From a bacterium EF100-94H03 bin56 (GTDB lineage: Bacteria; Pseudomonadota; Alphaproteobacteria; SP197), in contig MPMV01000004.1 in assembly GCA_002238685.1 (NCBI GenBank), forward strand, positions 94,631-158,630: a DNA stretch of 64,000 bases, written 5' to 3'. The notes under the pieces are model-generated. The model saw nothing but the letters and a program-made list of their open reading frames with translations, did no database searches and had not been told where the DNA came from. Positions within the stretch are counted from its first letter, which is position 1, and every line of letters begins with the position of its first letter. The translations under genes were made by a program, and so were the position numbers. Positions 50,644 to 58,979 of the stretch are shown piece after piece.

Positions 50644-51046
50644 TTCGATGACGGTGTCCACGTCGAGCATGCCGGCAGGTCCGGCGATCGGCGTGCCATC
50701 CGCCCTTCGGAGACACCGGCCCCAATCCGCCGGGCCGGTCGGCGTACCGGGGTTACGGGAATGCGCTCGCAGTTGACCGAGTGCTGATCGCCGCAGGCGC
50801 CAAACGTCACGGGAAGCGCGCCATCAGAAGTCGACCTTGTCCTGACGCAGGTGCTGTGACATGTCCCTGACCCGGCCATCGCAGCGCATAAGAGGCGGCC
50901 ACAAACCTGTCGCTTCGATATCTGAAGGAGGACCGAATTCCAGCGGTGGTAGGAAGGCCGGCAAACCTCGGACCACCCCATCTTGAATCTGGACAGGGGG
51001 AGAAGGAGAGGCCAGTCTTGGGAATGCCGGATCGGGAGGCAGTCCC
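50644..51046. other. Intergenic region, nothing recognised
   Basis: A 403-bp stretch between vapC and the small unknown gene at 51047. No convincing open frame on either strand and no strong hairpin or repeat; only the Shine-Dalgarno of the next gene (GGGAGG) near its right end. Confidence 0.4.
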
Positions 51047-51304
51047 TTGACGGATCTTGTGCAGTATCTGGAAGTGCAGCGGTTGCTCGATGAAGTGGAG
51101 GATGTCGCCGACGAACTCGCCGGGAACGAGCGGGACATGGTCGACTGGCTGCGGCGGTCCTGCGAAGATCCGTCACACAACGAGGCCCAGGCCGTGCGCC
51201 TCCTCGAGACAATCTTGCGCAATGTCCGGATCCGGCGGTCCTACGACGTCGACGCCAGCGAGCACACGCCGCGGAAAATCGATCTCGACCGCAAGGCCCA
51301 CTGA
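51047..51304 (+). CDS. Small protein of unknown function
   Basis: An 85-residue acidic/basic helical protein (LVQYLEVQRLLDEVEDVADELAGNERDMVDWLRRS) with no motif I recognise. It starts at TTG 51047 with GGGAGG 7 nt upstream, a good start context that supports reality. It converges with the aorD gene 6 nt later. Confidence 0.5.
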   Translation: MTDLVQYLEVQRLLDEVEDVADELAGNERDMVDWLRRSCEDPSHNEAQAVRLLETILRNVRIRRSYDVDASEHTPRKIDLDRKAH

Positions 51305-51310
51305 CCGGTA

Positions 51311-51559
51311 TCAGCCACCCTTCAACGGCGGCATGAGCGCCAGGTTGTCGCCCTTCCCGAGTTCCCGTGTGTCACGCTCGGCCGTCGGGACAGCCGTGCC
51401 GTTCAGCGTCACCAGGTAGCTTCCTTCGGGAAATCCAAGGCGCTTCATGACACCGGTGATGGTGGAACCGGCCGGCACATCGATCTCGGCGCGGTTCTTC
51501 ACGGGTCCGGGCGGCAGATACTTGCCGAGCAGGCCCGCGGTTCTCACGAGAATCTTCAT
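51311..51559 (-). CDS. aorD: MoaD/ThiS-family sulfur carrier, AorD-like
   Basis: An 82-residue ubiquitin-fold protein: MKILVRTAGLLGKYLP at the N-terminus and ending NLALMPPLKGG, with the Gly-Gly tail that is adenylated and thiocarboxylated in MoaD. It carries sulfur for pterin dithiolene formation. As the last gene of an AOR cluster (order aorA-B-C-D on the minus strand) it probably serves the tungsten-pterin cofactor of that enzyme. The start overlaps aorC by 4 nt (ATGA). Confidence 0.8.
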   Translation of the reverse strand: MKILVRTAGLLGKYLPPGPVKNRAEIDVPAGSTITGVMKRLGFPEGSYLVTLNGTAVPTAERDTRELGKGDNLALMPPLKGG

Positions 51560-52815
51560 GCAGCGCGGCGTGACGCGTCCTGGGCCGTGGCAAGATAGGC
51601 GGACATGATCTGGTGGGGATCAGCCATCAGGACATCCTTCCACTTTCCAAGCGGCGTCTTCGTCTGGATGAGACCACGCAGCACACCGACGTGCTGTGTG
51701 AGGCCCAGCGCCAGGCATCCCACGAGAACATCATCTCGGAAATTCAGTCTCAGGTACCTGTAGGCCCGGGCATCGGCGGCGGTCGCGACATCACCACCCT
51801 CGACGCCATCCCACAGTCCATAGGATGTGGAGATGAGGCCAAGCGTGTTGAGCGTATTCATGACCAGACTGCCACGATAGGCCGTTCTATTGCCCGCCAT
51901 GTTGAGCGCCGCAATGCGCCCGTGTTCGCTTGCCGTGGGCTGGATGGCATGGACATCATGACCACCGGTCATGAAATCAAATCCCGCCGCAACGTCTCCG
52001 GCGGCGTAGATGCCGGGAACACTCGTTTCCAGGTGTTCGTCGACCATGACACCGATGTCGGTCTCGATTCCGCTGCCTTCCAGGAACCCGGTATTCGACG
52101 CAACACCCGTGGCGCACACGACAAGATCCGCGCTCACAGGCGCCTTGCCCTCGAGATCGAGGGTGAGTGAGCCGTCGCTGTTCCGGGAGACGCCATTCAC
52201 CCGGGTCGACACGTGAACGTCGACTCCCTTCTCGCGGCACCATGCGGCAATCATGTCACCGCCGGTCCTGTCCATCATGCGGGCGACCATGCGATCAGCC
52301 ATCTCGATCACGGTGAGATTGACCTGACGGGCGACCAGGGCCTCGAGAATGATGCATCCGATGAAACCCGCACCCATCAGCACGACATTATCACCGGGTT
52401 TCGCGTGCTCCATGATCCGGCGGGCATCAGCAAGGGTCCAGCAGGACATCACCTTCTCCAGATCCATGCCTGGAATCGGCGGCCGGATGGGGTGTGCTCC
52501 GGTGGCAAGAAGCAGCCTGTCAAAAGCAAGGCTGACACCACTGGCCAGGGAGAGGGACTTTGCTGCCGCATCGATGGCCGTCACGGAGTCGTGTTTCACA
52601 GTGATGCCGAGACCGTCGTAGTGGCCGTCCGTGTGGCGAAGGCACGTCCCTTCCTCATCGATGTTCTCGGCCAGGAGATAGGGAATTGCCATCCTGGAAT
52701 AGGGCGGTTCCGGTTCGTCCGACAACACCGTGATACGGCCGCCGTGCCCCATGCGGGACAGAGTTTCCGACGCGATTACGCCGGCGGGGCCGGCGCCAAC
52801 GATGACATGGTTCAT
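51556..52815 (-). CDS. aorC: FAD/NAD-dependent oxidoreductase subunit, AorC-like
   Basis: A 419-residue pyridine-nucleotide-disulfide-type flavoprotein: HVIVGAGPAGVIASETLSRMG (FAD), LLLATGAHPIRPP, VVLMGAGFIGCIILEALVARQ (NAD), GIYAAGDVAAG, and a C-terminal dimerisation-like region. It lacks the redox-active CxxxxC disulfide, as expected for nitrite-reductase/rubredoxin-reductase-like members. In Aromatoleum-type AOR, this subunit passes electrons to NAD. The ATG at 52815 is the start of the FAD motif; upstream frame is the hairpin region. Confidence 0.8.
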   Translation of the reverse strand: MNHVIVGAGPAGVIASETLSRMGHGGRITVLSDEPEPPYSRMAIPYLLAENIDEEGTCLRHTDGHYDGLGITVKHDSVTAIDAAAKSLSLASGVSLAFDRLLLATGAHPIRPPIPGMDLEKVMSCWTLADARRIMEHAKPGDNVVLMGAGFIGCIILEALVARQVNLTVIEMADRMVARMMDRTGGDMIAAWCREKGVDVHVSTRVNGVSRNSDGSLTLDLEGKAPVSADLVVCATGVASNTGFLEGSGIETDIGVMVDEHLETSVPGIYAAGDVAAGFDFMTGGHDVHAIQPTASEHGRIAALNMAGNRTAYRGSLVMNTLNTLGLISTSYGLWDGVEGGDVATAADARAYRYLRLNFRDDVLVGCLALGLTQHVGVLRGLIQTKTPLGKWKDVLMADPHQIMSAYLATAQDASRRAA

Positions 52816-52837
52816 GGTTGTCCCCTCCACGAAGAAC

Positions 52838-52865
52838 GGGATTCCGGCCATGTGGCCGGAATCCC
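52838..52865. terminator. Perfect 13-bp hairpin between aorB and aorC
   Basis: GGGATTCCGGCCA and TGGCCGGAATCCC are exact reverse complements separated by 2 nt, a very stable stem in the aorB-aorC spacer. It may act as an attenuator, an mRNA 3'-end stabiliser or a processing site that sets more AorB than AorC. No T-tract follows on the minus strand. Confidence 0.5.
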
Positions 52866-52909
52866 TGATACACACATCCGGCGGTTACCGCCCTTTGACG
52901 TTGACCGGG

Positions 52910-54730
52910 TCAAAGACCGAGGCGCGCCAGGGTCTCGTTGGTCGGCTGACCGTTCTCCGTCCAGCCGCGCAGGCTGTAGTACTCCGGCAGCATCTTCGAG
53001 AGTTCGCTCACCTTGCCCTTGGCACTTCCCGACGGCACCGGCTCGTTCAGCATACGCGGCGGCAGGGTGTCATCGGCAGCCGTCAACCCGGCGGCCATGT
53101 TGAACATGCGCTCGAGAGTCCATGTCCTTTCACCCGATTCGATGCACCGTTCCAGGGTCCAGTCCCCGGGGAGTGCCGCGTCAAGCTGGGCGACGAAGTC
53201 TTCCGGCCCCCAACCAGCGGTGGTGAAGAGGCAAAGACCGGTGGAATCGATCATCGAGACCATGTCCTGACTCTCCTTGACCGGGGCCGCCTTGCCGTTG
53301 CCGGAAATGTCCTCCATGTCGGGGCCGAAGACATCGTGCTTGAGATGGCAGGCGCCGCGATTGGAGGTGGCGTAGCCCAGCCCCATGCCCTGCAGGGCCC
53401 TGCTGTCGTAGCCGGCGAACTCCTGGCCCTTCACGCCCATGAAGAGTTCCGGATGACCGTACTTCTCGCACAGCCGTTTGGAACCCAGGGCCAGTTCCTT
53501 GCCGAAACCTTCGCCCTTGCCGGTCTTCTCCGCCATGACAGCCAGTCCCTCCGAACTGCCGAAACCGAGGTCGATGCCGTCGGTGTCGTCCTTGGTGAGG
53601 ACTCCCATCTCGAAGAGTTCCATCGCCGCCGCCAGGGTCACGCCAAAAGAGATCGGGTCCATGCCGTGCTCGTTCATCATGTAGTTGGCGAACGTCAGGG
53701 AATCGAGGTCGTCGACACCAACCGCCGGGCCGAAGGCATAGGCCGTCTCGTACTCCAGGCCACCCGAGGCATGCCGGTACTCCGGCCGGTTGACGATGGT
53801 GAAGTGCTCCGGATCGATATGAGCGATCCTGCCGCAGGCAATGGTGCACCCGAAACAGGCCTTGTTGGTAATGAGATTGGTGTGGCCATTGGCGTTGGCC
53901 GCGGTCGTTGCCGCGGGGTTGACCTTGTCGATGCCTTCGAACTGGACCTCGCGGAAGTTCCTGGTGGGCAGTCCGCCCCACTCCTGCATCATGTCGATCA
54001 TGGGATGGGTGCCACCCTCGGTAAGCTCCTCGCGGCCATCACTGGCAGCGAGCTTGGCGTGGGTGTCCTTCACCACGTCCATGAACTTCACCGGATCATC
54101 GACCGTGACTCCCCTGGTGCCGTAGGCCGCCACCGCCTTGAGATTCTTTGATCCCATGACGGCACCGACGCCGCAGCGTCCGGCAGCGCGGTGAAGGTCA
54201 TTGACGACACAGGCGTAGAGAACGCCGTTCTCCCCGGCCTCGCCGATCGAGGCGACCCTGAGTTGGGGGTTTTGGTGACGGGACTTGATCCATTCCTCGG
54301 TATGCCAGACACCGGTCCCCCAGATCTCGTCCGCCGGCAGGATCTCGACGGAATCGTCATCGATATGGAGATAGACAGGCTTGTCGGCCTTCCCCTCGAT
54401 GAGCAGCAGATCGTAGCCGGCATACTTCAGGAAGGCGCCGAACTTGCCGCCGGAGTTGGAATCGCCGATGGCGCCGGTGAGGGGACTCTTGCAGAGCACC
54501 GCATAACGGCCACTCGTCGAGGCCATGGTTCCGTTGAGCGGTCCGGTGGCGAAGATGAGAACATTGTCCGGTCCCATCGGATCGCACTTGGGATCCACGT
54601 TTTCGTAAAGGTACTTCGTGCCAAGTCCGCGTTCGCCGATATAGGCGTTGGCCCACTCCATGTTCAATGGTTCGGCTTCAGCGGTTCCCTTGGTGAGATT
54701 GACACGCAGGATCTGGCCTTGCCAGGACAT
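52910..54730 (-). CDS. aorB: Tungsten-containing aldehyde (ferredoxin) oxidoreductase large subunit, AorB-like
   Basis: A 606-residue AOR-family protein: MSWQGQILRVNLTKG, YLYENVDPKCDPMGPDNVLIFATGPLNG, and the single [4Fe-4S] ligands CFGCTIAC (residues ~295-302) plus Cys in DSTGLCLF (~500), as in P. furiosus AOR. Pterin-binding regions flank (RCGVGAVMGSKNLKAVAAYG). It oxidises aldehydes to acids with a tungsten-bis-pterin cofactor. Preceded at 24 bp by a four-cluster ferredoxin and followed by a flavoprotein and a MoaD-like gene, the Aromatoleum aromaticum AOR gene order as I recall it. Confidence 0.9.
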   Translation of the reverse strand: MSWQGQILRVNLTKGTAEAEPLNMEWANAYIGERGLGTKYLYENVDPKCDPMGPDNVLIFATGPLNGTMASTSGRYAVLCKSPLTGAIGDSNSGGKFGAFLKYAGYDLLLIEGKADKPVYLHIDDDSVEILPADEIWGTGVWHTEEWIKSRHQNPQLRVASIGEAGENGVLYACVVNDLHRAAGRCGVGAVMGSKNLKAVAAYGTRGVTVDDPVKFMDVVKDTHAKLAASDGREELTEGGTHPMIDMMQEWGGLPTRNFREVQFEGIDKVNPAATTAANANGHTNLITNKACFGCTIACGRIAHIDPEHFTIVNRPEYRHASGGLEYETAYAFGPAVGVDDLDSLTFANYMMNEHGMDPISFGVTLAAAMELFEMGVLTKDDTDGIDLGFGSSEGLAVMAEKTGKGEGFGKELALGSKRLCEKYGHPELFMGVKGQEFAGYDSRALQGMGLGYATSNRGACHLKHDVFGPDMEDISGNGKAAPVKESQDMVSMIDSTGLCLFTTAGWGPEDFVAQLDAALPGDWTLERCIESGERTWTLERMFNMAAGLTAADDTLPPRMLNEPVPSGSAKGKVSELSKMLPEYYSLRGWTENGQPTNETLARLGL

Positions 54731-54754
54731 CGTCGTTTCTCCCCGGAGCTGTCG

Positions 54755-55234
54755 TCAGGCCTTGGCCGACTGGTTGGTGTCCACGTGTCCGGCCCATCGC
54801 CGCATGCGATCAAGACCGGTCCATGACGAATCCACGTAGACGATGGCGTCGGTGGGACATGCCTCGGCGCACTTGGGGTCGCCATGGCACAGGTCGCACT
54901 TGATGACCTTGCCTGTGTCGGGATTGTAGTTCACCGTCCCGAAGGGGCAGGCAATCGTGCACACCTTGCACCCCACACAGACATCGTCCTTGACCTCGAC
55001 CGCTCCCGTCACAGGGTTGCGGACCAGCGCTTCCACCGGACAGGCATGCACGCACCATGCCTCCGCGCACTGTGTGCATGTATAGGGAACGGCACGCTTG
55101 CCGTGTTCGAATTCAAAGATCTTGATCCTGGAGCGGGCCGGATTGAACGAGCCTTCATGCTCGAACGAACAGGCCATTTCGCATTGCAGGCAACTCGTGC
55201 ACTTGTCAGGATCAATCAGAAGCGATTTCTGCAT
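54755..55234 (-). CDS. aorA: Four-[4Fe-4S] ferredoxin-like subunit, AorA-like
   Basis: A 159-residue HycB/DmsB-type iron-sulfur protein with sixteen cysteines in four blocks (CTSCLQCEMAC, CTQCAEAWCVHACP, CVGCKVCTIACP, CDLCHGDPKCAEACP). It wires electrons from AorB to AorC. The ATG at 55234 (MQKSLLIDPDKCTSC) has a GGGG-rich leader; the frame to 55603 adds no conserved sequence. First gene of the aor operon. Confidence 0.85.
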   Translation of the reverse strand: MQKSLLIDPDKCTSCLQCEMACSFEHEGSFNPARSRIKIFEFEHGKRAVPYTCTQCAEAWCVHACPVEALVRNPVTGAVEVKDDVCVGCKVCTIACPFGTVNYNPDTGKVIKCDLCHGDPKCAEACPTDAIVYVDSSWTGLDRMRRWAGHVDTNQSAKA

Positions 55235-55419
55235 ACCCCGGCACCTCTCCTCAGCCTTACCTTCGCCGCACGCTCGGTGGCAGAGACGGGGAGAGCGGCG
55301 ACCTCCCTCGCATCTGCCGGACATACTAGACACGTTGTCAGCCGATGGGTAGTGCGGAACCTCCATCATCGCCCGGGCAATTGTCGCCGCCTCAAGAGTC
55401 CCCCTTGGAAGAAGAGGCA

Positions 55420-55466
55420 GCGGGATTGCCGGACCACCTGCATCAGGCTGTGCCCGGCAATCCCGC
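55420..55466. terminator. 13-bp inverted repeat upstream of aorA
   Basis: GCGGGATTGCCGG (55420-55432) and CCGGCAATCCCGC (55454-55466) are exact reverse complements around a 21-nt loop that itself can pair weakly (CCTG/CAGG). It lies between the upstream hydrolase gene's stop and aorA, so it could be that gene's terminator or part of the aor leader. The 271-bp spacer (55235-55505) holds no other feature I recognise. Confidence 0.45.
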
Positions 55467-55505
55467 ACCTGTGGCGATTCTAACGCGTGCCCGGGATGGC
55501 TGGCA

Positions 55506-56534
55506 TCAGTCGTCGAGTCCCAGTTGTCCGGCAATGAGAGACACGATGCGCCGATGAACAGCGCCGCGGTCCGTTCCCTGCGGATCGTCACAGACCGGGT
55601 CATCGCCTTCCTCCTTCAGGATTGCCGCTCCTGACGGCTTGCAGGTGAGGAGCGCGGTGAAGTGCCTGGCCGGCACGATGATCTCCTTGCTGACACCGGA
55701 CATCAGGATCGAAGGGTTGCTGTCCGGCACGCCGAAAACCCTGGTCAGGTTGCGCTCGCTGGCGGAGCCGAGTCCGATGAGCAGGATATTGTCGACCAGG
55801 TCCGTCACATTGCTCGCCTGGAGACCGGGGTGAAGCCATGGATCGATCGCTGCGACCGCCGCAACGCGACCGTCCCTGTAGGAAGCATTCCAACGGTCGA
55901 CGTCCAGCACGCGAAGGTCGACGTCTGCGCGAGCGAGATCTCGGCAGACGGAATCCTGGTGAACAAACTCTTCGCAGTACGCGGCGAAGCCGGCCTGGTG
56001 GCCCGTCACGCCGCCCATCGAAAGGGCGGTCCATCCGCCGAAAGAAAAGCCGGCGGCCATGATGCGGGATTGATCGACACTCTCCAGCCAACGCGGTTCT
56101 TCCAGCAGGTAGTCGAGGGCGGCCTGCAGATCCCGGGCGCGGGTCCAGTGGTCCACCGCCTGTCGCAGATCGAGATCCAGGGTCGTACTGTTCGGATGAT
56201 TCACGCCGATGACGATCGCACCCCGTTCAGCCAGCCCGGCTGCCAGCCATGCCAGGGTGCGAACCCTGCCGCCAAGCCCGTGGGACAACAGCACGACCGG
56301 ATAGCGCCCTTCGGAGAGGACAGCGTCCTTGCGAGCCGGCACACCGACAAAGACGGCGTTCTCGCCGACCTCGAGCCGTTCGCCTCCGGCGTCGGCAGGG
56401 TACCAGACGGCGCCTTCGACCGGCGTGTCGTGATGCGCCACGTCCAGGGTGAACCTTGTGAATCCGGGTCCATCGTCGGCGAGTGCGGCGCCATTGAACG
56501 CGACTGACACCGCAAGGATGGCAAGACGTTTCAT
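55506..56534 (-). CDS. Exported alpha/beta hydrolase (dienelactone-hydrolase/PAF-AH-like)
   Basis: A protein of about 342 residues with signal peptide (KRLAILAVSVAFNGAALADDG) and an alpha/beta-hydrolase core: YPVVLLSHGLGGRVRTLAWLAAGL (oxyanion region), nucleophile Ser in MAAGFSFGGWTALSMGGV (GFSFGG), ASYRDGRVAAVAAIDPW and the catalytic His near PARHFTALLTC. It is a periplasmic esterase/hydrolase of unknown substrate. The ATG at 56534 has AAGGAG 9 nt upstream. It lies at the left edge of the disturbed region. Confidence 0.8.
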   Translation of the reverse strand: MKRLAILAVSVAFNGAALADDGPGFTRFTLDVAHHDTPVEGAVWYPADAGGERLEVGENAVFVGVPARKDAVLSEGRYPVVLLSHGLGGRVRTLAWLAAGLAERGAIVIGVNHPNSTTLDLDLRQAVDHWTRARDLQAALDYLLEEPRWLESVDQSRIMAAGFSFGGWTALSMGGVTGHQAGFAAYCEEFVHQDSVCRDLARADVDLRVLDVDRWNASYRDGRVAAVAAIDPWLHPGLQASNVTDLVDNILLIGLGSASERNLTRVFGVPDSNPSILMSGVSKEIIVPARHFTALLTCKPSGAAILKEEGDDPVCDDPQGTDRGAVHRRIVSLIAGQLGLDD

Positions 56535-56730
56535 GATCACAATCTCCTTCGCTTGGGTTGAAACGTCTCCCTTGCTACCGGGCGGTTTCCGGATCCGCGT
56601 CCTCGAACCGGTTTCAGGAAGCGCAAAACCGGTTTAGGTACAGGAAGCGGGGCCACACGCCGATGACGTGAACTGCCGGTTGCGACATAGAGCCCCCACG
56701 TCGGGTCGACTGCACACACAGGCTCCACTC

Positions 56731-56946
56731 ATGCCATCACTTCCCATCCCCATGATCAGTGCGCTGTTCCTCGGGCTCCTGTTTGTCAGGTTGGTGGTCA
56801 GACGCGACCGACATTGGCTTCTTGCCCTTCTGGTCGGCGTCTGCGCGGTTCAGGGCCTGGTCCTTTCCCTGGCGCAACACTACGGGGTGGGTTTGTTTGC
56901 CGCGGTTCAGCCTGTCAGCGCGATGTTGATCCCGGCCCTGGTGTGA
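56731..56946 (+). pseudogene. Truncated AraC-type regulator (N-terminal membrane part only)
   Basis: A 71-residue stub, ISALFLGLLFVRLVVRRDRHWLLALLVGVCAVQ followed by SAMLIPALV and a stop. This is how the N-terminal membrane portion of some AraC-family regulators begins, but the gene ends after two to three helices and lacks the HTH that should follow. Directly downstream the sequence turns AT-rich and then mobile, so the remainder was probably lost by insertion or deletion. The family guess is from memory. Confidence 0.5.
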
Positions 56947-57263
56947 CGAGACAATGAAGATAGTCACACCTGTATGAACACATCAGGCACCGTCACGCCC
57001 CTCTCTATGCATTTGTTACTACGCTACAATAATGTCTATGTCAAGCACCTCCGACGACATATGGCCTGTATTAGATTGCATATCTGGTATCGCACAGTTG
57101 CATTCGGGGAAGTAATCGATACCATTTCTCCAGATGGCCAGATACGGGGCTAACCCGCCAGTACATGGCAAACACGAATAATGGGTATCAATGAACATCA
57201 TTGAGGTTTCATGATATATCAATCGTATATGCACTTCGTCACCCCTTACGAGAACAACGCCAT
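56947..57263. other. AT-rich junction at the left side of the mobile island
   Basis: A 317-bp stretch visibly lower in GC than its surroundings. A minus-strand 88-codon frame (57285 down to 57019, with MMFIDTHYSCLPC inside) is possible but unsupported. A weak TTGCAT-N16-TACCAT pair (57098-57125) could drive the next gene. Probably the boundary of acquired DNA. Confidence 0.4.
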
Positions 57264-57680
57264 ATGTCGTCCCGCCCACCGGCACCTGTGCGAATGATGG
57301 ACACGAAGGAGCCGAAGCGCAAGGCGCGCTCCATCATGGCCTCCGACAGCGTGTGGGCACGGATCGGCGAGCGCGCCCGTGCCCTCGACATGCCCATCTC
57401 CCGCTTCGTCGTGCAGCAGGTCCTCGGCACCACAACAAAACCACAAGATGTGACCACAACACGACCACATGCGATGACCACAAACAGACCACAATGTGCG
57501 ACCCCAACCGGACCACAACCGCCGGGCCTTCCGACCGGCCTGCAGTGGCGCCTCGGGCACCATCTCCTGGTGCTCGCCCGCATCGAGCAGTACCGCTTCG
57601 AGCGCGAGGGCGAGGCCTGGCAGGCGATCGAGAGAGGAGGCTCACGCGTTGCTGGAGGCCGAGGTGCTGCTCGACGGTAA
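57264..57680 (+). CDS. Ribbon-helix-helix-like small protein, frameshifted near the C-terminus
   Basis: A 138-residue frame. SIMASDSVWARIGERARALDMPISRFVVQQVLG is the RHH-type core shared with the next small genes; then a Thr/Pro-rich stretch encoded by 24-bp tandem repeats (57429-57524), and RIEQYRFEREGEAWQAIE. An extra base in the GAGAGAGG tract near 57633 shifts the frame: without it the tail would read EEAHALLEAEVLLDGKGEHR and stop at 57696, overlapping the next ATG (57693) by 4 nt. This suggests recent decay or programmed slippage. Likely a relaxosome or mobilisation accessory protein. Confidence 0.55.
   Translation: MSSRPPAPVRMMDTKEPKRKARSIMASDSVWARIGERARALDMPISRFVVQQVLGTTTKPQDVTTTRPHAMTTNRPQCATPTGPQPPGLPTGLQWRLGHHLLVLARIEQYRFEREGEAWQAIERGGSRVAGGRGAARR
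57429..57524 (+). repeat. Four imperfect 24-bp tandem repeats inside the coding region
   Basis: Units begin at 57429, 57453, 57477 and 57501, each starting ACCAC(A/C)A and containing ACCACA; they encode eight-residue units of the form T-T-x-(K/R/G)-P-(Q/H)-x-x. Copy number could vary between strains. Confidence 0.75.
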
Positions 57681-57692
57681 GGGGGAACACCG

Positions 57693-57851
57693 ATGAGTCG
57701 CCAACGCCACCAGCAGTTCAGTGTCAGCTGCCGCCCGAGCGACTGGAAGGAGATCGGCCGGCGGGCGAAGGCGGCGAAAATGACGATCTCGCGCTTCGTC
57801 GTCGCCTGCGTCCTGGAGGAGGAAATGGGATGGACGCCTCCCGCCCCTTGA
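57693..57851 (+). CDS. Very small ribbon-helix-helix protein
   Basis: A 52-residue protein (MSRQRHQQFSVSCRPSDWK, then RRAKAAKMTISRFVVACVL) with the same SRFVV helix as the gene at 57264. RHH proteins of this size bind DNA as dimers and accompany relaxases. GGGGGAAC precedes the ATG. It ends about 100 bp before the IS110 transposase. Confidence 0.6.
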   Translation: MSRQRHQQFSVSCRPSDWKEIGRRAKAAKMTISRFVVACVLEEEMGWTPPAP

Positions 57852-57953
57852 TGCTCGAGATCTGGAGGGATGAGTGGATCCTCGCGGGCCGACGGCATCT
57901 AAAGTGCCAATGGGGAAGAGCAAGCTCTTCACAGGCAAACCGGAGGATCCGAT

Positions 57954-58979
57954 ATGAAGACTAGCAGAACTGTTGTCGGGGTGGATACGGCCAAGCGAGT
58001 GTTCCAGCTGCACTGGGTTGACATGGAGACGGGGGAGATCGTGGATCTGAAGCTGACGCGGGCGAAGTTCCTGGATCACTTCGCCGACCTGCCGCCCTGC
58101 GTGGTGGCGATGGAGGCGTGCGGCGGCTCGCAGCACTGGGCGCGCCGGCTTCGGGAACTCGGCCACGAACCCTTGCTGTTGCCGGCCAAGATGGTGCGGC
58201 CCTTCGTGGCAGGCAACAAGAACGACGCGCACGATGCGCGGGCGATCTGGACAGCGGTGCAGTTGCCGGGGGTGAAGACGGTTGCGATCAAGAGCGAGGA
58301 GCAGCAGGCGGTTCTGGCGCTGCACCGCATGCGCCAGCAGCTGGTGAAGTTCCGCACGGCGCAGATCAACGGTCTTCGCGGCCTTCTGACGGAGTATGGC
58401 GAGGTGATGCCGCAAGGCCGGGCCGGCATGCGCCGTGACATGGCCGGGATCCTGGAGCGGGTGTCGGAGCGTTTGCCGGCGATGGTGATCGACACGTTGC
58501 GCGAGCAGTGGGCGCGGATCGGCCGGCTTGACGAGGAGATCGGCGAGATCGAGCGGCGGATCGGGGTGTGGCACCGCGGCAATGCTGACAGCAAGCGGAT
58601 CGCGGGGATCCCCGGCGTCGGCGTGCTGACCGCGACCGCTCTTGTCGCCGCGATGGGCGATCCCGCGGCCTTCAGGTCGGGACGTGAGTTTGCGGCCTGG
58701 CTCGGCCTGGTGCCGCGGCACGACGGCACGGGAGGGCGGGTCCGCATGCTCGGCATCTCCAAGCGCGGAGACAGGTATCTGCGAACCCTGCTGATCCACG
58801 GAGCGCGTTCTGTGCTCACACATTCGAAGGCGCCACCCGCATGGGCGGTGCGACTGGCGGAGCGGCGGCCGCTCAACGTGGCCACGGTGGCTCTGGCCAA
58901 CAAGACGGCGCGCACGATCTGGGCCCTGCTGGCTCATGACCGGGCGTACCAGGCAAACTTCGTCAGCCAACCGGCGTAG
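57954..58979 (+). CDS. IS110-family DEDD transposase
   Basis: A 341-residue recombinase. The RuvC-like DEDD domain has VVGVDTAKRVFQLHW (Asp11), VVAMEACGGSQHWARRL (Glu) and GNKNDAHDARAIW (two Asp); after a coiled-coil, the C-terminal Tnp_IS110 domain has IAGIPGVGVLTATALVAAMGDPAAFRSGREFAAWLGLVP with the conserved Ser and GISKRGDRYLRTLLIHGARS. IS110 recombinases act with an RNA guide. The frame is intact, so the element may be active. Confidence 0.92.
   Translation: MKTSRTVVGVDTAKRVFQLHWVDMETGEIVDLKLTRAKFLDHFADLPPCVVAMEACGGSQHWARRLRELGHEPLLLPAKMVRPFVAGNKNDAHDARAIWTAVQLPGVKTVAIKSEEQQAVLALHRMRQQLVKFRTAQINGLRGLLTEYGEVMPQGRAGMRRDMAGILERVSERLPAMVIDTLREQWARIGRLDEEIGEIERRIGVWHRGNADSKRIAGIPGVGVLTATALVAAMGDPAAFRSGREFAAWLGLVPRHDGTGGRVRMLGISKRGDRYLRTLLIHGARSVLTHSKAPPAWAVRLAERRPLNVATVALANKTARTIWALLAHDRAYQANFVSQPA

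Noticed and set aside
52816..52875. Extension of aorC starting MCIRDSGHMAG, resembling the translation of a sequencing-adapter end
   Set aside because: The DNA (including the perfect hairpin) differs from the common transposase adapter and is continuous with genomic sequence on both sides, so I treat the likeness as coincidence.
55235..55505. A Moco/Tuco-type riboswitch before aorA
   Set aside because: Only one strong inverted repeat is visible and I cannot match the consensus by eye; a covariance-model search would be needed.
57019..57285. An 88-codon minus-strand gene in the AT-rich junction
   Set aside because: No recognisable family, no good Shine-Dalgarno, and its start lies within the RHH gene at 57264; not enough to support a call.
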